In this document: one piece after another, positions 34,041 to 44,217 of the stretch
How positions within the stretch are numbered: position 1 is the first letter of the stretch
Layout: the number at the start of each line of letters is the position of its first letter
Assembly (NCBI GenBank): GCA_900544095.1
Contig: UQTV01000003.1
Span: 136,349-200,348 of the forward strand
Length of the DNA stretch: 64,000 nt
Direction: 5' to 3'
Source of the DNA: an uncultured Collinsella sp.
GTDB lineage: Bacteria > Actinomycetota > Coriobacteriia > Coriobacteriales > Coriobacteriaceae
Translations under genes and position numbers: made by a program
Notes under the pieces: model-generated
Told to the model about the DNA's origin: nothing
Seen by the model: the letters and a program-made list of their open reading frames with translations, nothing else
Database searches by the model: none

Positions 34041-35225
34041 TTACAGATGGACATCGGGATCGAGCATTTGAGCGCTCACGCGCATGGATGACGCTAGGTT
34101 TTGGAACGTTTCCAGACGCAGGCTGTCAATCTGCCCGGCGTCCTCGGCCTCGCGAACGGCGCAACCCGGCTCATGGGTATGCGTGCAATCGCCAAACCGG
34201 CACGCGCGCGATGCCTCGACAATCTCGGGGAAGGCGCGCGCCAGACCACGCTCGTGACCCACGAGCGGTAGGCTGCGCAGGCCCGGGGCATCGGCGATCA
34301 CACCGGCGTCGCCCGGCAGCGCCACCATCACGCGCGCGACGGTAGTGTGACGGCCCTGGTCGTCGCGTTCGCGCACACCGCCGGTCGCCAACGTATCGTG
34401 GCCCAGCAGTGCATTGAGCAGCGTCGACTTGCCGGCACCCGACTCGCCCAGAATCATGGCGCAGCTCCCGGCAGGCACGCAGGCACGGACCTCGTCCAGG
34501 CCGCGGCCCTCGGCAGAGGACGTCACGATCACGCGCACGTCCGGACCCACCAGGCGGCGCACGCGGTCCAGATCGCGCTCGAGCTCCTCGGCATCGCAGC
34601 GGTCAGCTTTGGTGAGCACCACCACCGGTTCGGCATCGCAGTCGAGCGCCAACACCAGCGAGCGCGCCACGCGGTCGAGCAGCACCCCACCGGGACCGAG
34701 CGCCTGCACGATTAGCACGCTATCCACGTTGGAGCAGAGCACCTGGCGCTCTCCGCGGGCACGGCCGCGCCAACGCTCAAAGCTCGTACGGCGCGGCAGC
34801 ACGCACTCAATCACGCCCATATCGTGCCCGGGAGCGCGGCGCACCGCCACGCGGTCGCCCACGGCGGGCAGCAAAACCTCGTCCTCGCCACGAGACTTGG
34901 CAAATCCTACGGCATGCTCGGCACGGAAGGTGTCGTCGGCAGTCGCTACCAGCGGAAACCCACGATCCAGGCGCACCACGGCACCCAGTTGCATCTGCTC
35001 GGGCTCCTCGGCCCGAGCACAAAAATCATCGAAGGCAGCCTGCTGAGCCTCATCGACTGGCAGGTCATCGAACGCCGGAACATCCTGCAGCGTATCGAGT
35101 CCCGGCACGCTTGCCAGCAGCTCCTCGGCAGATGCGGGGGCTTCGGTCGCAAGCTTCCGACGACGATCGCGCTTAGCCCGCGCCCCCGTCGTCTTTTTCT
35201 TCGCCTTAGCCTTCGCCTTACCCAC
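34041..35225 (-). CDS. rsgA: Ribosome small-subunit GTPase RsgA
   Basis: About 394 residues; a circularly permuted GTPase that checks late 30S assembly. The order G4 (VVLTKADRCD), G1 (GESGAGKSTLLN), G3 (DAPGLRS) shows the permutation. An OB-like domain precedes and a C-terminal zinc domain (CRFGDCTHTHEPGCAV) follows. A Lys-rich N-terminus (KAKAKAKKKTTGARAKRDRRRK) is probably rRNA-binding. I start at GTG 35225 behind GGGAGG rather than the far ATG at 35309. Confidence 0.93.
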   Translation of the reverse strand: MGKAKAKAKKKTTGARAKRDRRRKLATEAPASAEELLASVPGLDTLQDVPAFDDLPVDEAQQAAFDDFCARAEEPEQMQLGAVVRLDRGFPLVATADDTFRAEHAVGFAKSRGEDEVLLPAVGDRVAVRRAPGHDMGVIECVLPRRTSFERWRGRARGERQVLCSNVDSVLIVQALGPGGVLLDRVARSLVLALDCDAEPVVVLTKADRCDAEELERDLDRVRRLVGPDVRVIVTSSAEGRGLDEVRACVPAGSCAMILGESGAGKSTLLNALLGHDTLATGGVRERDDQGRHTTVARVMVALPGDAGVIADAPGLRSLPLVGHERGLARAFPEIVEASRACRFGDCTHTHEPGCAVREAEDAGQIDSLRLETFQNLASSMRVSAQMLDPDVHL

Positions 35226-35278
35226 AAGCGCCTCCCAGCACCATAAATCACAACTGAGCAGGTATTTTAAATCAAATA

Positions 35279-35307
35279 GAGCTGGCCGGGCAAAGCCCGA
35301 CCAGCTC
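35279..35307. terminator. Hairpin between the ATPase and rsgA
   Basis: GAGCTGG-CCGGGC-AAA-GCCCG-ACCAGCTC. It could end transcription of the P-type ATPase; the tail is AT-rich rather than a pure T run. Confidence 0.6.
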
Positions 35308-35367
35308 ACAAACTTTCCCTCAGCCCTTTATCATCCGCGCGGGAGAAAAGCCAGCAAGGATACCGCA

Positions 35368-35455
35368 GGGCCCGCCCCGGAAGCCCTTTCTCCCGAACGA
35401 TTCCACAGCGCGAAGCGCGAGGACCAGTGAGGGAGAAAGGGCGTGGGGCGGGCCC
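35368..35455 (-). repeat. Palindromic 3'-end element after the P-type ATPase
   Basis: Arms GGGCCCGCCCC...GCCCTTTCTCCC (35368-35394) and GGGAGAAAGGGC...GGGGCGGGCCC (35431-35455) enclose an inner hairpin GCGCGAAGCGC. It lies 11 bp beyond the stop codon. Architecture and centre (GGTCCTC, then a CGC/GCG hairpin, on the minus strand) resemble the element after pheT at 44111-44205. Confidence 0.75.
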
Positions 35456-35466
35456 GGACGAGTGCG

Positions 35467-38148
<2,682 letters not shown>

Positions 38149-38154
38149 ATAGAG

Positions 38155-38246
38155 TCCCCTCCTGGGATTCGGGCCACTCAGCAGATTGATGCCCGATCAT
38201 AATTCCCAGGAGAAGGGCAAGGGCTCATCAAGGCTGCCGTGCTGAG
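38155..38246 (-). promoter_or_regulatory. Candidate cis-regulatory leader of the P-type ATPase (SD-sequestering hairpin)
   Basis: On the minus strand CTCCTGGGA (38204-38212) pairs with TCCCAGGAG (38159-38167), whose end is the start of the AGGAGGGGA ribosome-binding site; GGGC/GCCC extends the stem. The loop (38175-38190) contains CATCAA and TGCTGAG, which are complementary to TTGATG (38226-38231) and CTCAGCA (38240-38246) further upstream. Two mutually linked pairings and a masked start site look like a translational switch. Confidence 0.5.
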
Positions 38247-38521
38247 CGGCAGTTGATAGTGGAGCTATGGTACCCCAAAGCGACGCGTCTAGCCAAAACA
38301 ATCGGTTTGGAAATATGGTCCGCACGCAACGGTGCAGACCGTGTGATGCTCAACATTGGTAAAACGTTTTTTCTTCGGCACATCGCCAAACTGACATATC
38401 GCCCAGATAGCAGCGGTTGGAGTGGTTGGTAAAGATTTTTCATATACCGTTTTTCCCGCAAAAAATGAACTTCCATTTCGGCATACGGTCGATTTTTTGG
38501 GGTATTCGGTCGGCATTTCGT

Positions 38522-38527
38522 TATAAT
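38522..38527 (+). promoter_or_regulatory. -10 box of pyk
   Basis: TATAAT 64 bp before the ATG; TTGGGG 19 bp upstream is a weak -35. The stretch 38247-38521 is AT-richer than its surroundings and no gene is supported in it. Confidence 0.6.
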
Positions 38528-38590
38528 CATCTCGGTTTTATTTCTTATGGTTTATCTATCAGCGCAAGACGATGTCAGATGGAGGTCTGA

Positions 38591-40051
38591 ATGTACAAGC
38601 GCACTAAGATTGTATGCACCATGGGTCCCGCCTGCGATAGCGACGAGACCATCCGCGAGATGATCAAGGCGGGCATGAACGTCGCCCGTTTTAACTTCTC
38701 GCACGGCTCCTACGACGAGCACCACGGTCGCATCGAGCGCGTCCGCCGTATTTCCAAGGAGCTCGGTCTGCCTGTCGGCATCCTGCTCGACACCAAGGGC
38801 CCCGAGGTCCGCACCGGCCTTCTGGTCGACGGCAAGAAGGTTGCCGTCAAGACCGGCGATAAGATCGTCGTCACCGCTCAGCCCACGTCCGAGGATTTCC
38901 ACGGCACCGCTGAGCACATCTCCCTCGACTACCTGGCTCTGCCTTCCGAGGTCGAGAAGGGCTCCCTCATCCTGATCGATGACGGCCTGGTTGCCCTCGA
39001 GGTCGAGTCCGTCAGTGGCCAGGACATGACCTGCGTCGTTAAGAACGACGGCCTGATCGGCGAGCGCAAGGGCGTCAACATGCCCAACGTCAACATCTCG
39101 CTGCCCGCTATCACCGAGCGCGATCGTCAGGACATCCTCTTTGGCCTGACCGAGAACATCGACTACATCGCCGCTTCCTTCATCCGTGACGGCGAGTCCG
39201 TCCGCGGCATCCGCAAGCTTTGCCGCGAGAACGGTGGCGAGCACGTGACGATCTTCCCGAAGATCGAGTGTGCCCTGGGCGTCGAGAACTTCGACGAGAT
39301 CCTCGAGGCTTCCGACGGCATCATGGTCGCCCGTGGCGACCTGGGCATCGAGATCAAGCCCGAGCTTGTTCCGCACATCCAGAAGGAGATCATCGCCAAG
39401 TGCAACGCGGCCTACAAGCCCGTTATCACCGCTACGCAGATGCTCGACTCCATGCAGCAGAACCCGCGCCCGACGCGCGCCGAGGTTGCCGACGTTGCTA
39501 ACGCCATCTACGACGGCACCGACGCCGTTATGCTCTCTGGCGAGTCCGCTGCCGGTAAGTACCCGGTCGAGGCCGTTAAGATGCAGGCCAGCATTGCTCT
39601 CGAGACCGAGAAGTACCTCCCGGCTCACGCTCCGCTCGAGGTTCCGGCCGATGCTCACGGCACCCGCGTCGTCAACAACGTTGTGGGTATGTCCGCTGTG
39701 AACATGGCCACCACCGTTGGCGCCAAGTGCATCACCGTGCCGACGACCACCGGTCGTACTGCTCGCCTGATCTCGCACTTCCGTCCCAACATGCCGATCT
39801 GCGCGTTCTCCCGCCACGAGTGGGCCGTCCAGCAGATGATTATGTACTGGGGCGTTATCCCGCACCAGGCCGAAATTACCCAGGGCACCGTCAACGGCAC
39901 GATCGTCAAGGCAATCGAGACCGCTAAGGAGCTCGGCTACGTCGAGGCCGGCGATCTGACCGTCGCTACCGCCGGCGATCCCCGCATGAGTGTTCAGCTC
40001 GAGGACAAGGTCTCCTCGACCAACGTCGCTTACGTCGCTCAGGTGCGCTAA
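38591..40051 (+). CDS. pyk: Pyruvate kinase
   Basis: A 486-residue glycolytic enzyme making ATP and pyruvate from PEP and ADP. Conserved RTKIVCTMGPACDSDETIREMIKAGMNVARFNFSHG, DTKGPEVRTG, active-site segment IFPKIE (Lys), EIMVARGDLGIE-like MVARGDLGIEI, and ATQMLDSM. Domains A, B and C only; no C-terminal PEP-utiliser extension. Strong GGAGG. Codon use is strongly biased (GTC/CTG/AAG), as for highly expressed genes. Confidence 0.97.
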   Translation: MYKRTKIVCTMGPACDSDETIREMIKAGMNVARFNFSHGSYDEHHGRIERVRRISKELGLPVGILLDTKGPEVRTGLLVDGKKVAVKTGDKIVVTAQPTSEDFHGTAEHISLDYLALPSEVEKGSLILIDDGLVALEVESVSGQDMTCVVKNDGLIGERKGVNMPNVNISLPAITERDRQDILFGLTENIDYIAASFIRDGESVRGIRKLCRENGGEHVTIFPKIECALGVENFDEILEASDGIMVARGDLGIEIKPELVPHIQKEIIAKCNAAYKPVITATQMLDSMQQNPRPTRAEVADVANAIYDGTDAVMLSGESAAGKYPVEAVKMQASIALETEKYLPAHAPLEVPADAHGTRVVNNVVGMSAVNMATTVGAKCITVPTTTGRTARLISHFRPNMPICAFSRHEWAVQQMIMYWGVIPHQAEITQGTVNGTIVKAIETAKELGYVEAGDLTVATAGDPRMSVQLEDKVSSTNVAYVAQVR

Positions 40052-40079
40052 ATCGCACTTGCAAGCACGCTTGCATTGC

Positions 40080-40117
40080 AAAAGGGCCCGGAAGGCTTTG
40101 CCTTCCGGGCCCTTTTT
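40080..40117 (+). terminator. pyk terminator
   Basis: AAAGGGCCCGGAAGG/CCTTCCGGGCCCTTT with a 5-base loop and T run. Confidence 0.95.
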
Positions 40118-40253
40118 AGACCTTCTTCGTATGCCGCATCATCGATTTGTGTTCAGTCGCAAGCCTCTCCGATGCCGAGCGCACCACCGAAGACGCCCTG
40201 CGACGGGAGCCGTTGGTCAATTGGAATGAACTGTTCACCGTTAAGCCGGCCGG

Positions 40254-41102
40254 CTAGCAGCTAGCGATCAGGGGGACTGCGGGAACGTCAGAAGCAGCAA
40301 CGCGAGCCGCAAATCCCGCCTCGGTCAGCTCGATGACCTCGGTAAACGTTGCATCGAAAAACTCCTCGGTTAGCAGGCGATACGGCGGATGATCGGGCTC
40401 GCCGGGGTTTTCGCGTACAATCTCGTGCATGACGCCGATAGTCTTGAGCACATATTCTTTATGGATGGGATACTGCCCAAAACGCGTCGCAGCGGTATAG
40501 AGGCGATCGGTCGCACGCGGAATGGAAACGATGCCCAGCGTCTTGCCAAACCAGTCAAAATCGCCCTGCTTTTTAATGCGGAATTCCTCGCACGGCTTGC
40601 CGCCGTGTGCTTCCAGATACTGGTTCACACGCGTGTTCCATACCGTGTCGGCCACCAGATGCGACCAGACGCCCAGCGTTAAATCGAGCAGCGACTGCGC
40701 CACATCTTCGGACGCAAGCGAGAACTCACAGGCGCCGGGACCGACAACCGGCTCGGCATCCCTGTAGCGCTGAGGATAGTGCACGCGGTTCAGTCGCTCG
40801 CGCTCCTCGACAATCGAGGTAGCCTCAGCAGGTTCGCCCGCGGGTGCGCCTTTAAGCAGCGGCGCCACATAGGTATCCCAGAACTCGTGCTCGCGCGGCT
40901 TAGGGATAGGCTCGGGCTTTGCAAAGTGCGTAATGCGATACGGAATGGGATCGGCGATGCCAGGGACCATATAGCCCACGAAGATATCCGGAACCACGCA
41001 GCCAAACAAAAAGGCATTGCGGTCGCGCACGCTATCGGCAAGCACGCTAGCACGTGCCAGCAAGCGCTCCGTTTGAGCGATATGAATGTTCCAACTTGGC
41101 AT
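40254..41102 (-). CDS. Zinc-dependent phospholipase C-like protein
   Basis: A 282-residue protein beginning MPSWNIHIAQTERLLARAS. The family, found in Gram-positives, has His/Asp ligands such as NIH, GCVVPDIFVG, THF and SHLVADTVWN (HxxxD), all present here. The protein is predicted cytoplasmic; whether it cleaves phospholipids is unproven. ATG 41102 has GGGGGTGG in front, inside a longer frame from 41114. Confidence 0.8.
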   Translation of the reverse strand: MPSWNIHIAQTERLLARASVLADSVRDRNAFLFGCVVPDIFVGYMVPGIADPIPYRITHFAKPEPIPKPREHEFWDTYVAPLLKGAPAGEPAEATSIVEERERLNRVHYPQRYRDAEPVVGPGACEFSLASEDVAQSLLDLTLGVWSHLVADTVWNTRVNQYLEAHGGKPCEEFRIKKQGDFDWFGKTLGIVSIPRATDRLYTAATRFGQYPIHKEYVLKTIGVMHEIVRENPGEPDHPPYRLLTEEFFDATFTEVIELTEAGFAARVAASDVPAVPLIASC

Positions 41103-41180
41103 AGCCACCCCCATAAAACCTGGTTAACTATACCATCACGGCAGAGTCGCACAGGCGGCCATACATACCCTACGCAGCAA

Positions 41181-41975
41181 CTATTCCGCAGCACCGCTTT
41201 CGGTTCCATACGACGGCACGGGCGCCTCGACCACATGGTGATATCGATCGATATAGATGGCACGGGCCTCCAGGCGGCGCACCAAATCTTGATGGTGCGT
41301 ACTCATCAAAACCGTCTTACCGGCAGCAACGTAGGCCAGCAAAAAGTTGACTACGATGTCGCACGAGTCCTCATCGAGCCCGTTGGTGGGCTCATCGAGC
41401 ACTAGGATATCGGGGTTCATCGACACCACCGCAGCCAGCGCAACGCGCTTCTTTTGCCCGCCCGAAAGCTGATAGGGCGAGGCATCGACCAGATCGACAA
41501 CCTGGAACAGCTCCATGGCATCGCGGACGCGGCGCTCGAGCTCGTCTGTCGGCAGCCCCATCTGCGCGGGGCCAAAAGCAACTTCCTCGCCCACCGTAGC
41601 GCAGAACAGCTGGGCGTCGGCATTCTGGAACACAAAGCCCACGCGCTGATGAAAACGCTGAGCGGCTGCGGAATCCTTGAGATATGCCGCATCGATCACG
41701 TGCCCGTCAAACAGGTACGCACCCGCGTCCGCTAGTTCAAGACCGTTGATAAGGCGCATAATCGTCGTCTTACCGCAGCCGTTGGGACCGAGTAGGGCAA
41801 CGAGTTCACCACGATCGACCTGCAGCGACACACCATCGACAACCGTATGCCCCGCATAGGAGAACAGCACGTCGCGAAACTCGATGAGCGGCACGCTCTT
41901 GGCGCCAGTAGCACCGCTCGCGCCCATCACGCCATTCGTATCGTTTGCCAAAACGTCGCCCTTCCCTATCCACAT
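41181..41975 (-). CDS. Energy-coupling ATPase of the Ni/Co transporter (CbiO/NikO-like)
   Basis: About 264 residues. Walker A LLGPNGCGKTTIMRL, Q-loop FQNADAQLFCATV (typical ECF), signature LSGGQKKRVALAAVV, Walker B DILVLDEPTNGLD, His switch STHHQDL. The start is uncertain: ATG 41975 is 20 bp after the CbiQ stop but has a poor ribosome-binding site, and a TTG at 41951 has a better one. Confidence 0.9.
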   Translation of the reverse strand: MWIGKGDVLANDTNGVMGASGATGAKSVPLIEFRDVLFSYAGHTVVDGVSLQVDRGELVALLGPNGCGKTTIMRLINGLELADAGAYLFDGHVIDAAYLKDSAAAQRFHQRVGFVFQNADAQLFCATVGEEVAFGPAQMGLPTDELERRVRDAMELFQVVDLVDASPYQLSGGQKKRVALAAVVSMNPDILVLDEPTNGLDEDSCDIVVNFLLAYVAAGKTVLMSTHHQDLVRRLEARAIYIDRYHHVVEAPVPSYGTESGAAE

Positions 41976-41995
41976 CGACGGCTCGGCCGCCCGCG

Positions 41996-42832
41996 CTACA
42001 GCACCGCGCACAACACGGCGAGCAGCACCACGACGACCGCATAGACCGCATCGCGCCAGCCAAAGCCGCTCCGCGCGGGAGTCGGATACGCACCGGCAAA
42101 GCCACGGCAAAGCATAGCCTCGTCCATCGCGCGGCTGCATTCCATCGCCTTGATAAAGGTCATGCCCATGATACCCGCGATCGAATCGGTACGCGAAAAA
42201 CCCGCAGGCGCACGACCCACACTGCGCAGCATGACCGATTCGGTCAGATCGTGCGCCGTGCGTCCCAGCACCTCGATGTGCTTGAGCGCCATATCAAACG
42301 TAAAGATGACCTCGTCGGGCAGCTGTAGCGTCTTGAGCGCCGCCGACATGCGGCTCCAGGTGAGCGTCCACGAAACGCCCAGCACGAACGACACGTTAAT
42401 GAACGTCTTGAGCGCGATCTTGAGCATGGCGCCCGCGGCAGAAGCGCCCAGCAGCAGGGCAGGCAGTGCCAGAACCACCGCAAGCCCCGTGGCGCCGAGC
42501 GCCGGTACAAAGGTCGCACGCAGCCCGCGTACGGGGCGCACGGCAACGAGCACCAGCGCGATAGCCGCCATCAACATCAGATACAGCGGGCTTTGCGTCA
42601 GGCACACGCACAGAACGCAGACGAACATCCCCACCAGGCGCACCGGAGCCGAAACGCAAGAAAGGGCGCGGTCGATTATCGACCCGCCCTTGTGTGCGCC
42701 ACCGCCCAGACGGACCCGCTCAAGCAGGCTCGCCAGGTGCAGGACATTCTTTTGCATCACACGATGTCGAGCCCCCGCGGGCTCGTAACGCTGCTCGACC
42801 GCAAGCCAGCTAGGCAGCTCGGCTATTGCCAT
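41996..42832 (-). CDS. Energy-coupling transmembrane protein CbiQ/NikQ
   Basis: 278 residues with several membrane segments and the T-component coupling motif (here AMDEAMLCRGFAG, the Ala-Arg-Gly type motif that contacts the ATPase). ATG 42832 is preceded by AAGGAAGG and overlaps the end of the CbiM-like gene by 23 bp. Confidence 0.9.
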   Translation of the reverse strand: MAIAELPSWLAVEQRYEPAGARHRVMQKNVLHLASLLERVRLGGGAHKGGSIIDRALSCVSAPVRLVGMFVCVLCVCLTQSPLYLMLMAAIALVLVAVRPVRGLRATFVPALGATGLAVVLALPALLLGASAAGAMLKIALKTFINVSFVLGVSWTLTWSRMSAALKTLQLPDEVIFTFDMALKHIEVLGRTAHDLTESVMLRSVGRAPAGFSRTDSIAGIMGMTFIKAMECSRAMDEAMLCRGFAGAYPTPARSGFGWRDAVYAVVVVLLAVLCAVL

Positions 42833-43892
42833 GAGCACCGCCTTCCTTGACCGTCAGCGAGACCAGGCGGAATGCGATGGTGAGCACCGCCACGCCAATC
42901 ACGCCCGAAAGAATATACATCGCGGCCTGGCCGGCAAAGCCAAGGCCCTGTTCCTCGGAATAGGCCTGCAGGTAATCACCCGTGGGCAGCGCGTCGGCAA
43001 AGGTCGGGGTATCGAGACCGACCGAAGCCTGCAGGCTGTCGTCGCCAGCCTCCTGAACGGCAGTCGCGGCGCCCTCAGCGTCCCACTCGCCCCAGGCGTC
43101 ACCGGTGGCAAGCAAGCCGAGCGGCGTGGCCGCCACGAGCACGGCGACCAGAATGAGCGTGGGAATCAGGGAAGTCTTCTTGGCAGTACCATCGGCGGCA
43201 AGCTGGCCATCGACGGCCTCGGGCCCGACGATAACGCTCGGCGCCGTCTTCTTGATAAAGCCGTAGATGGCGGCCGTCGCCACGCCCTCGATCACGCCGG
43301 CAACCAGCATATGCGGAATCAACATGGCCGGAATAGCCACGGACAGCGGGAAGGGGCAGTAAAGCGGAGCGCCCGAGGCGTTGGTGAAGAGCATCGGCTG
43401 AATGCCAAACTCGATTGCCGCGCACAGGGCCGCCAGGCACAGGCCGACCCAGCCGCTCACGATGGCAGAAACCGAAGTGCCCCAGCTCTTGTCGTGCAGA
43501 CGACTGTTGAGCGCACGGAACACGATAGCAGCGACAAACGGCAGCACAAAGGCCATGTTAAAGCAGTTGGCGCCAAAGGACAGAACGCCGCCGTCGCCAA
43601 ACAGCAGAGCCTGCAGCGCGAGTGCAACCGAGACTGCTATGGCAGCAGCCTCGGGGCCCAGCAGCAGCGCGATGAGCGCGCCACCAACGGCGTGACCAGT
43701 GGTGCCACCGGGGAGCGGCACGTTGAACATCATGAGCAAGAAGGAGAACGCGGCGCAGATGCCCAGAAACGCCATATGCTCGCGATCGAGCGTGGCGCGT
43801 ACCTTTTTGATGCAATGGACCCAAACGGGCACCATCGCCACCGCCATAACGGCATCGGTCTGCGGGGACAGATAATTATCGGGAATATGCAT
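42810..43892 (-). CDS. Nickel/cobalt substrate-binding component CbiM/NikM with fused CbiN-like C-terminus
   Basis: 360 residues. It starts MHIPDNYLSP; His2 is a metal ligand in NikM/CbiM, which supports the ATG at 43892 (GAGAGGG in front) over one 12 bp upstream. Seven or so membrane segments including LPGGTTGHAVGGAL, then a linker and two further membrane segments (SLIPTLILVAVLVAATPLGLLA... AMYILSGVIGVAVLTIAFRLV) like a PDGLE/CbiN domain. A NikR-type operator lies 25 bp before the start. Confidence 0.9.
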   Translation of the reverse strand: MHIPDNYLSPQTDAVMAVAMVPVWVHCIKKVRATLDREHMAFLGICAAFSFLLMMFNVPLPGGTTGHAVGGALIALLLGPEAAAIAVSVALALQALLFGDGGVLSFGANCFNMAFVLPFVAAIVFRALNSRLHDKSWGTSVSAIVSGWVGLCLAALCAAIEFGIQPMLFTNASGAPLYCPFPLSVAIPAMLIPHMLVAGVIEGVATAAIYGFIKKTAPSVIVGPEAVDGQLAADGTAKKTSLIPTLILVAVLVAATPLGLLATGDAWGEWDAEGAATAVQEAGDDSLQASVGLDTPTFADALPTGDYLQAYSEEQGLGFAGQAAMYILSGVIGVAVLTIAFRLVSLTVKEGGAHGNSRAA

Positions 43893-43916
43893 GAGCCCTC
43901 TCAATCAGAACGTTGC

Positions 43917-43944
43917 GTGTTACGTTTCCAACAATCCGTAACAC
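43917..43944 (-). promoter_or_regulatory. NikR-type operator of the Ni/Co transporter operon
   Basis: GTGTTAC-N14-GTAACAC, a perfect 7-bp dyad 25 bp before the CbiM-like start. It fits the GTGTTAC-N13/14-GTAACAC consensus I recall for NikR nickel repressor sites. This points to nickel as the main substrate. No nikR gene is in the window. Confidence 0.75.
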
Positions 43945-44110
43945 CGACTCTGCATACTAACAAAAAGGCGCACCGCCCACAACGCAGCACGCCCTTGCAA
44001 TACGTACGTTATTAACCCAGGTCCACGCACCGTCCAATAAAGGCCCATGCACTCCCAACTTTCCGGTCACCCGGAAGAAGGTGCAGTCCGCTCGCAACAA
44101 GGTTAACGCA

Positions 44111-44205
44111 GGAACCCGCCCCCGAGAGGGGTTTTCTAAGGCAACATCCCGCAGCCGCAAAGCGGGGAGGACCTTGCCGTGAAAACCCCGCAGGGGGCGG
44201 GTTCC
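44111..44205 (-). repeat. Palindromic 3'-end element after pheT
   Basis: Arms GGAACCCGCCCCC..GGGGTTTTC (44111-44136) and GAAAACCCC..GGGGGCGGGTTCC (44181-44205) enclose GGCAA/TTGCC and CCCGCAGCCGCAAAGCGGG stems. It begins 12 bp past the pheT stop. Strongly like the element at 35368-35455. It could terminate transcription. The rest of 43945-44110 holds the nik promoter side and shows no gene. Confidence 0.75.
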
Positions 44206-44217
44206 GAACGGCAAAGA

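Noticed and set aside
38228..38530. Small minus-strand frames upstream of pyk
   Set aside because: Poor codon use, no ribosome-binding site, and overlap with the leader region of the ATPase.
38552..40081. Open frame of 509 codons antisense to pyk
   Set aside because: Composition is typical of an antisense shadow and pyk is unambiguous.
44018..44110. Cobalamin riboswitch upstream of the CbiM-like gene
   Set aside because: No B12-box-like sequence was seen; the NikR-type operator is a better explanation of control.
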